From positions 58,126,001 through 58,190,000 of the forward strand of contig NC_072893.1 of assembly GCF_027943255.1 (NCBI RefSeq): a stretch of 64,000 nucleotides of DNA, given 5' to 3'. The stretch's first letter is position 1; each line of letters starts with the position of its first letter. Positions 57,253 through 64,000 of this stretch are shown here, piece by piece. The translations under genes and the position numbers were made by a program. This DNA is from Anastrepha obliqua (Eukaryota; Arthropoda; Insecta; Diptera; Tephritidae). Under the pieces are notes generated by a model that saw nothing but the letters and a program-made list of their open reading frames with translations, was not told the origin of the DNA and did not search any database.

Positions 57253-58789
57253 GTCTATCCTAATATTATAAAGAGGAAAACTTTGTTTGTTTGTTTGTTT
57301 GTAATGAATAGGCTCAAAAACTACTGGACCGATTTTAAAAATTCTTTCACCATTCGAAAGCTACATCATCCACACGTAATATGGATTATATTTTATTTTG
57401 GAAATAGGGCTCGAGATATAGGTCAAAACGTGGACCCGGGTAACCTTCGGATGTGTATGTACAATATGGGTATCAAATGGAAGCTATTGGTGAATGCTTT
57501 AGTCCAGAGTATTTTTCATGCCGCTCCGTGACTAGGGTCTCGAGATAGAGACCAAAACGTAGACCCTGGAATTGTTTGTACAATATGGATATCAAATTGA
57601 AGCAGTTGGTGAATGCTTTAGGACAGAGTATTTTTCATGCCGCTCCGTGACTGGGGTTTCGAGATATAGGTCAAAACGTGGACCCGGGTAACCTCTGGTT
57701 GTGTATGTACAATATGGGTATCAAATGAAAGCTGTTGATAAGTGCTTTAATACGGGGTAATTTTCATACCTATTGATGACTAGGGTCTCGAAATATATGC
57801 CAAAACGTGGATCCGCCGTGTCTTTCCACCGAATTAAACCAAACTTACACACATTGTTAAGTAGGTATTGAAGATGGTTTCTGTATAGTTTGGATACCTA
57901 TTGGTAGATAGGGTCTCGAGATATGGGTCAAAACGTGGACCCGGGTAACCTTCGGATGTGTATGTACAATATGGGTATCAAATGGAAGCTGTTGGTGAAT
58001 GCTTTAGTTCAGAGTATTTCCATCCGCTCCGTGACTAGGGTCTCGAGATAGAGACCAAAACGTGGACCGTAGAATGTGGTTGTACAATAGGGATATCAAA
58101 TGAAAGCTGTTGATAAGTGCTTTAATACGGGGTAATTTTCATACCTATTGATGACTAGGGTCTCGAAATATATGCCAAAACGTGGACCCGCCGTGTCTTT
58201 GAACCGAATTAAACCAAACTTACACACATTGTTAAGTAGGTATTGAAGATGATTTCCGTATAGTTTGAATACCTATTGGTAGATAGGGTCTCGAGATATA
58301 GGTCAAAACGTGGACCCGGGTAACCTTCGGACGTGTATGTACAATATGGGTATCAAATGAAAGCTGTTGATAAGTACTTTAATACGGGGTAATTTTCATA
58401 CCTATTGATGACTAGGGTCTCGAAATATATGCCAAAACGTGGACCCGCCGTGTCTTTGCTCCGAATTAAACCAAACTTACGCACATTGTTAAGTAAGTAT
58501 TGAAAATGGGTTTCGTAAAGTTTGGTTGTAATTCGGAGCACTGGCAACGGGTACAGCGTTCTTTTGAACCAGCCATAATGTCGCTTACTTTTTTAACGCT
58601 TGGGGCGGACCTGAACTGATTTGGATATATTTACTCAAAAACAAATAGAAAAACAAAAAATATTGTTTATGCCAAAGCGCTTGAATAAAGAATAAAGAAA
58701 TAAATAATATGAAAATCATATATTTTCTGTTCTAAACCATATCTATTCTATTTTAGTGTGCCCAGCGAAGGGGGCCGGGTTTGCTAGTT
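57253..58789 (+). mobile_element. Helentron-like repeat with internal minisatellite
   Basis: It opens CTATCCTAATATTATAAAGA with GGAAAACTTTGTTTGTTTG and CTCAAAAACTACTGGACCGA, and closes GCCCAGCGAAGGGGGCCGGG then TTTGCTAGT. This head and tail pair resembles widely dispersed arthropod elements often classed with Helitron/Helentron. No protein is encoded. Assignment to the class is from memory of the termini and is uncertain; that it is a repeat is well supported. Confidence 0.5.
57400..58540 (+). repeat. Minisatellite, nine ~120-130 bp units
   Basis: The motif GGGTCTCGAGATAT...CAAAACGTGGACC recurs with CAAAACG at about 57424, 57552, 57672, 57801, 57929, 58055, 58175, 58304 and 58433. Spacings are 119-129. 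Three unit types follow the hallmark: GGGTAACCT (A), TGGAATTG or TAGAATG (B) and GCCGTGTCTTT (C), in the order A B A C A B C A C. Confidence 0.88.
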
Positions 58790-58835
58790 TTATTATATAT
58801 TTATTTTAGTTTTATACGAAAGCTTAGATTTTACC

Positions 58836-59430
58836 CTACGAAATACTTATATTTCGCAAAATTAAGCACAATACTCTGAAAAGTTGAAACGTCCATGGTC
58901 TGCCCCCGAAATGTTTGTCTGCCCACGGCTTAAAAGCAACCTCTAGAATACTTTCTCTATAATATTTCGCATTTACCTTGATGCCAGGCTCGATGAAAGC
59001 GATTGGAGAGTGCCAATCTGCAGTGGCCCAAACTATTACCTGTGGCGGGTGCTGGCACCTGGTGGCCAATTGGTGAATCAAATTCACGTATGAACGGTCG
59101 GTCAAATAAATCCTATCGTTTTGGGAGTTTACGAATTGCTCAATTTGAAAATTTTTCTCGTCAGAAAACATAATGTTCGGAAATTGACCGCTTTTGGCTT
59201 GGGCCAAGCGAAGCAATTCCTTCGCTCTCTCAAGTCTGACTCGTTGCGCCTTTTGAATCTTGTAATGCTTGACTTTGAGATCATTTTTCAGTATGCATCG
59301 AATGCTATGGGCAGATATTTTCAGTTCTTTCGCCATTTGATTGGCACTTCGTCGAGGGTTTCGCGCATTTACAGATTGCTAAACCTCTCATTATTTATGA
59401 GCAGCAAGAAGAATTAGCTGATTCCTCTCA
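58836..59430 (-). pseudogene. Mariner/maT-like transposase fragment
   Basis: Minus frame MAKELKISAHSIRCILKNDL, KVKHYKIQKAQRVRLERAKE, then NIMFSDEKNFQIEQFVNSQN (first catalytic Asp) and PPQVIVWATADWHSPIAFIE. It ends in WADKHFGGRPWTFQ followed by a frame change, so the second and third Asp are lost. Upstream sequence to about 59430 probably encodes the first HTH. Group assignment to maT (DD37D) is tentative because the diagnostic spacing is missing. Confidence 0.7.
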
Positions 59431-59449
59431 TTTCTCTGTCTGCCCCCCA

Positions 59450-60340
59450 CTGAGTCTAAGGGGAAGTTAGCAGCACTCCACTGAATTTTATGGAGAATTT
59501 TTTATTATGTTTGCATCAAAAATAGATTGGGTCTGCGATCACAATATCAATAACCAATTAAAGTAGGGCAGCTATTTCGCACGCCGATCCCTTTTATATG
59601 AAACCAAATTACAATAGCTTACCCACCCATGACTTTGCCTTTCGCTGCGAATCCATTTTTCAAACCATTCTTTACTCTAACCAAAACTAACTGCCTAATT
59701 ATCATACATAGCAGATTAGTCCCAATTACAAGCACTAAAAGAAGCCCTATTAAGAATTTCACAGAATCGCAAAGGTAAAAAAATGGCCACCAGCAACAGC
59801 TGGCAGTTTTCATGAATCGATAGCTGAAGTCCCTGTAGATTTCCAGTTTCTCTTATCCAAATGTAATTTGCAACCCACTTTTCATTCCCAACTAAATGAC
59901 CAAAAATAACAAAAGCTCCCTTACTGAAAAAAAAAAAAAATTATAAAAATTGCTCGTGTACAGCGCCATATCAAATCCTTTGTGACACATTGACACAGGA
60001 AGCGCATAGTCACAGCAATACACACGCAGTATCAAATGCATCAGTATAGAGGCTGGGTGTGTAAAGTTGCCATATTCGCAGCAGCACAAGTATTAATATT
60101 CACAAACATCAGCGCGGGGAAACCAATAACACATTAGCTCACAGCTGTTAACGGACGCACATTGCATGCATGAAATCAGAAATGGAACATATGGCTACGT
60201 GGTTCCCGCTGGACAAATGCTATAAACACCAATGAGTGGTAATGATTATGAATTTGCTATAAATTAATAGCAATGAGTAAACGTGAGAAAGTGTTGAGAA
60301 AAGTTAGAGAATGGAAAATGCTTTGCATGGGCGTATATGC
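59450..60340. other. No gene seen
   Basis: Mixed composition with poly(A) at about 59928-59940. No recognisable content. Confidence 0.45.
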
Positions 60341-60720
60341 CTGTGCATTAGGCCGGGTCGATTTGTGGGGAGGCAAAAAAATCGCCCATTGCTCTGTGAA
60401 AATCATATTCTAGGGATCAAAATAAGAAACTTTGCCGAAGGAACCATACCTCTAAAACGAATTCTGATGTCCCCCAATTTGGGTAGAACTTTTTAGTTTC
60501 TTTTCTCATGTAAGGGCCAAAAATGGTGATATTTTGAAATGATTGTATGGGGAACCCCCCAGGGGAGTTCCAGGGGGTGTGCCACTGGCATGGGTGAATC
60601 GACCGTCCACAGTTAGTCGGGGTTGGTCATACATTTGGACTCGATTGGAGCACTCTAAATGGGTAAAAGTGGGATTTTTCGTTCGACCCAAATTGGATCG
60701 TTGTATAGCTATTGCGCTGA
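60340..60720. repeat. Probable dispersed repeat
   Basis: GC-rich block beginning TTAGGCCGGGTCGATTTGTG and including CATATTCTAGGGATCAAAAT, AACTTTGCCGAAGGAACCAT and GGAACCCCCCAGGGGAGTTC. I recall similar sequence dispersed in arthropod genomes, but I cannot check it here and see no terminal repeats. Confidence 0.35.
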
Positions 60721-60978
60721 AATTCCGCACTGGACTGATTTTTAATATAGCCTCAGCTATATTTGATAATCTTTAAACTAAATTGATTTTTCAAATCTGA
60801 GGTATTTTCAAATATCATTATCTCAAAAAGTAGAGCCCATCTGACAAAACGGGTCCGACATTGGATTTAGAAGGGCTCAATTAAGTACGATCAACTGTCA
60901 CAACCATTGCCAAATTTTGAATATGCACAGTTTTATTACAATAAAAAGTTAGAGATTTCCTATAAATACTTTTATATA

Positions 60979-61792
60979 CAGGGTGGGCCATAAAGCGTTT
61001 GCTTTTTGAATCACCTATTTTTTTGAGAATGGTAACACAAATGGCAAGTCAAATGTGTTCATAATTTACTTAAAGGTTTGACATTTACGGAATGGGACGC
61101 TATACGCTTGAACAAAATTGGGAAATATTGAAAACGTATTTCCAAAGTGGTGAGTCTTCTTCTTCTTTTCTGATTTTCACATCGATGGCTACGTCAATAA
61201 GCAAAATTGTCGGATTTGGGCCTCAGAAAATCCACACGTTACTGTAGAGAAGCAAATGCATCCACAAGGAGTCACTGTTTGGTGCGGTTTTTTAAATGGC
61301 GAGCGTTACCGTGACATGCTCAACGAGTTGTTTCCAAAAATTGAAGAAGATGACATGGACGATATTTGGTTTCAACAGGACGGTGCAACTTGTCACACTG
61401 TCAAAGTTACACTCGAACTTTTGGCTACCGTTTTCGAATTCCAATGTCAATTGGCCGCCTGAGCTGTGATTTAAGCCTGTTGGACTATTTTTTGTGGGGA
61501 GCCGTTAAGAAGAAATGCTATGCGAACCATCCAGAGACGATTGATGCTTTAAAACACGTAATCGAAGTTGCCATTCATGAAATTGGAGCCCAAACAATCG
61601 AAAATGTGCTTAAAAATTGGGTTGATTGAATGGCCTACTGTAAAGCCAGTCGTGGCAGTCATTTGAACGATATTATTTTTCATTCATAAATGACAATATT
61701 CAATATTCAAAATAAAAACAAAGTTTGGAAAAATATTGATTAGCTTTTTTTTATAGGCGATTCAAAAAGCAAATTTTACATGGCCCACCCAA
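60979..61792 (+). mobile_element. Deletion-derivative DD41D-type mariner-like element
   Basis: Ends CAGGGTGGGCCATAAAGCGT and, inverted from the right, TTGGGTGGGCCATGTAAAAT; both then carry GCTTTTTGAATC. Flanked by TA; 814 bp. The plus strand keeps MGRYTLEQNWEILKTYFQSG, a jump to FHIDGYVNKQNCRIWASENP, the block HPQGVTVWCGFLNGERYRDM and FQQDGATCHT (second Asp), then in another frame RLSCDLSLLDYFLWGAVKKK (third Asp) and NDIIFHS. At least two internal deletions and one shift. Confidence 0.85.
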
Positions 61793-61799
61793 TATTTTT

Positions 61800-64000
61800 T
61801 TTTATTTGTTAGTAAGCTAGTCAAGCATATATAGTACATGTAACTCAATCCTTTGTTAAACGACTTAGGCGGATATTGCTTGTATACAAAAATATGAGGG
61901 CATGTGCCATAGACGTGCCACCTTCCGCTTGAGCAAAATAGTTTGGTTCACAGCGATGAGCCTTCTGTGGCTAAGATAGCACAAGCGTATGTACATTGTT
62001 TAAATGTAGTTGTTAAATTGTTATCTTAAAGCGAATCGATGAATCAAATGAGCCACGTGCTCGAGGCTGGATAAAAGGACGTGTGTTTGTAAAGAAGTTG
62101 AAGCCTGTTCAGATACTCGTATCTTTCTATATAACCGGAGTGCCATACACCACTTTCACAGTAGTACGAGGAAAAACACTGAATGGGTTTGAATGGACTT
62201 TGCACCTTTCTCTCATTTCACCAACACAGGGAGCTTTATTAAATGAACCGATAAACGTTTTGTTAAATTAAAGTGACCTTTAAGCCCCTTAAACCCCTTA
62301 AACTTTCGCAACCGCCTAAAAAATATAAATTTGCTAGTTATGAAACTACGGTAAGGCGGGAGTAAAAATCTGTTATTTTATTCATCTAATTTTGAGGCTG
62401 GTACTATCGGCGGACAAAACTAGCAGAATTAATTTCACTTTAATTTACTTTATCACAAACACAACTACAAATTGTACCGGCTCATGAATTTGACAATCTT
62501 TTGCGGAAAGGAAAATAGGTTTTCGGCATAATGAAGTGAACTCTGATGCTAAAGATTTGTTGCGAAAACTGTCAAAAAACCATGTGTGTTTGAATAAAAG
62601 CTTCTAATAGACATTGCTAAGCTGGTTAAAACCAGGAACAAACACGACACGACAAAGTAAAACTGTAATATTAGAGTTTTGAAAATTACGTCATTGTTTA
62701 GGCCAATTTCAAAAAAGCACCACATAAATTAAAGGTAGTTAGCAAGACGGGTGGAGGAAAACACTTCACTTCAACCGTCTACTCCATCACAGATTGATCC
62801 AAGTTTTTCATCTACAATTTATTCATAGATTGCTCTGTATTTTGTTGGAAGTTTGATCTTGGGGGTGAGCTTTGAATTGTCAGGTGAGCTTCAAAGTTCT
62901 TTCAGCATTTTCCGAACGGAAATCTACACTAGAATTAAATCAGCTGACTTTATGGGCATATCTTCATAACCATTAAGTCAACAATTGCTGCTATGAACAG
63001 TTTACTTTTAGATAGACAGGTGAGACCTTTTCCAGGGGGGAACTAGGACAGATATTTAAGAAATCTCTGGAGAATACCAGAAACCAGTTTTGATTTATAT
63101 GGGGTCGATCTTAATCAGCCAACCTAATCAAACTTCTTCAAAATCAGAAAACAAGTTTGGTCTGTGTATCAGCAATAATCTCTAATTTTCTAAGACTGCT
63201 TAAGCGTAAAAAATTTAGTAAGATCGAAACAGAGACAAGAAGTTATAATTTCTTAGGGTCAAGAATATAAATAAGCATCAATATCGGGCAAAAACGTGGG
63301 ATTTTATTCTTCTGTTTACATCAGAATAGGATAGAGTATTAGGCAAAGCTTCTATAGGGAGGAAAAAATTATTAATACCGACACATTTAAGCCTGGATAA
63401 TGGTAAGACTTCCTGCTCTCGTAACTCATTTTTGGTGGTGCTCTTGTTATACTTTCTCTGAGAACTAATTAGATAAAAGATAATAAGATGAAGGTCAATA
63501 TCCAACATTTGGTAATTTTAGGTGTGATAGTCCGGAACGTACATATTACCATTTAATAAAGTTGTCACTCATAAGTTGAAATGATTCCCGCCCCTAATTC
63601 AAGCGCCGCGATAGAACATGCAAATGAGAGGATTAAAAATGAAGACGTTGGCTCTACTAGACAGCTCAGAACACCTTCGAGTGTATGCTTAATCATGTGT
63701 TATTTTTTGTCAATAGCACCAAAAAGGTAATGTTGAAATTTATCGAAGTTTGTCGGATGCTTACAGTAAATTAAAAACATGCGAAAACCTAGGAGAAGCT
63801 ACACAAGTGCCATTTTTCACACCCAAATGTTGTTTTTGCTTCGAGATGTAATGCGTGATGTTATGGCTGACAAATGAATGTTATAACAACCCCAAACGCA
63901 AAAAATTGTATGTGAAATCTGTCCAGCCCGACACATCGCATCTGAAGTCAAAGTCCTTGTAATTTTCCACTAAGTCTACACTCGATGTTATGTTGATAAG
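61800..64000. other. No gene seen
   Basis: AT-rich DNA with only short frames; no transposon or RNA gene recognised. Confidence 0.45.

Noticed and set aside
1..64000. CRISPR arrays, bacterial operons, phage or viral genes
   Set aside because: None seen; the introns, mariner/Tc1 elements and SINEs identify nuclear insect DNA.

Overview
The window is nuclear DNA from a higher fly, most likely an acalyptrate such as a tephritid fruit fly. It is AT-rich and intron-rich, full of decayed mariner/Tc1 elements, non-LTR retrotransposon tails and a tRNA-derived SINE, and it has no bacterial-style operons. The only host protein gene I can support is Hyperkinetic (Hk), the Shaker potassium-channel beta subunit, on the minus strand. 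The family placement is inference from repeat content and gene similarity; nothing in the sequence names the species.

Hk occupies about 4178-19253 as seven coding exons (18544-19253, 8223-8293, 7054-7372, 5172-5299, 4720-5066, 4346-4564, 4178-4279). All junctions are GT/AG, the phases agree, and they encode a 631-residue protein. It has a low-complexity Ala/Asn/Thr/Pro N-terminus followed by a complete aldo-keto-reductase beta-subunit core. A 10.25 kb first intron is packed with old transposons.

The most interesting signal lies just past the Hk stop codon. The frame stays open for 47 codons after TGA-CAA-TCA, a stop-CAR-YYA readthrough context, and ends in a CaaX-like tail (CVIQ). It then meets a second TGA, again followed by CAA, and continues in the same frame for another 430 codons to TAA at 2741. 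That second stretch is GC-rich in part, begins with poly-Gln and ends with several basophilic-kinase-type RRxS/T motifs. A tandem AATAAA lies about 80 bases beyond. This suggests one or two stop-readthrough (or alternatively spliced) C-terminal isoforms, one of them possibly prenylated.

The rest is repeats. From left to right: a TTAA-flanked MITE (852-1274); a palindromic element split by a SINE (8397-9093); a fold-back (10455-10849) abutting a non-LTR RNase H tail; two dead Tc1-like elements (13318-14978, about 15040-16133); an AT-rich divergent tandem array upstream of Hk (about 19860-21300); non-LTR tails (25125-25413, 26012-26480, 45799-46076); DD41D-type mariner relatives, one nearly full-length (30826-32153) and several internally deleted copies (37515-37874, 46876-47405, 60979-61792); a DD34D mariner (32733-33774) and a deleted mariner with intact terminal repeats (36336-36866); a Helentron-like repeat carrying a ~125 bp minisatellite (57253-58789); SINE copies; and a dispersed AT-rich family. 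The stretches from 19254 to 64000 outside these repeats show no gene I can support.
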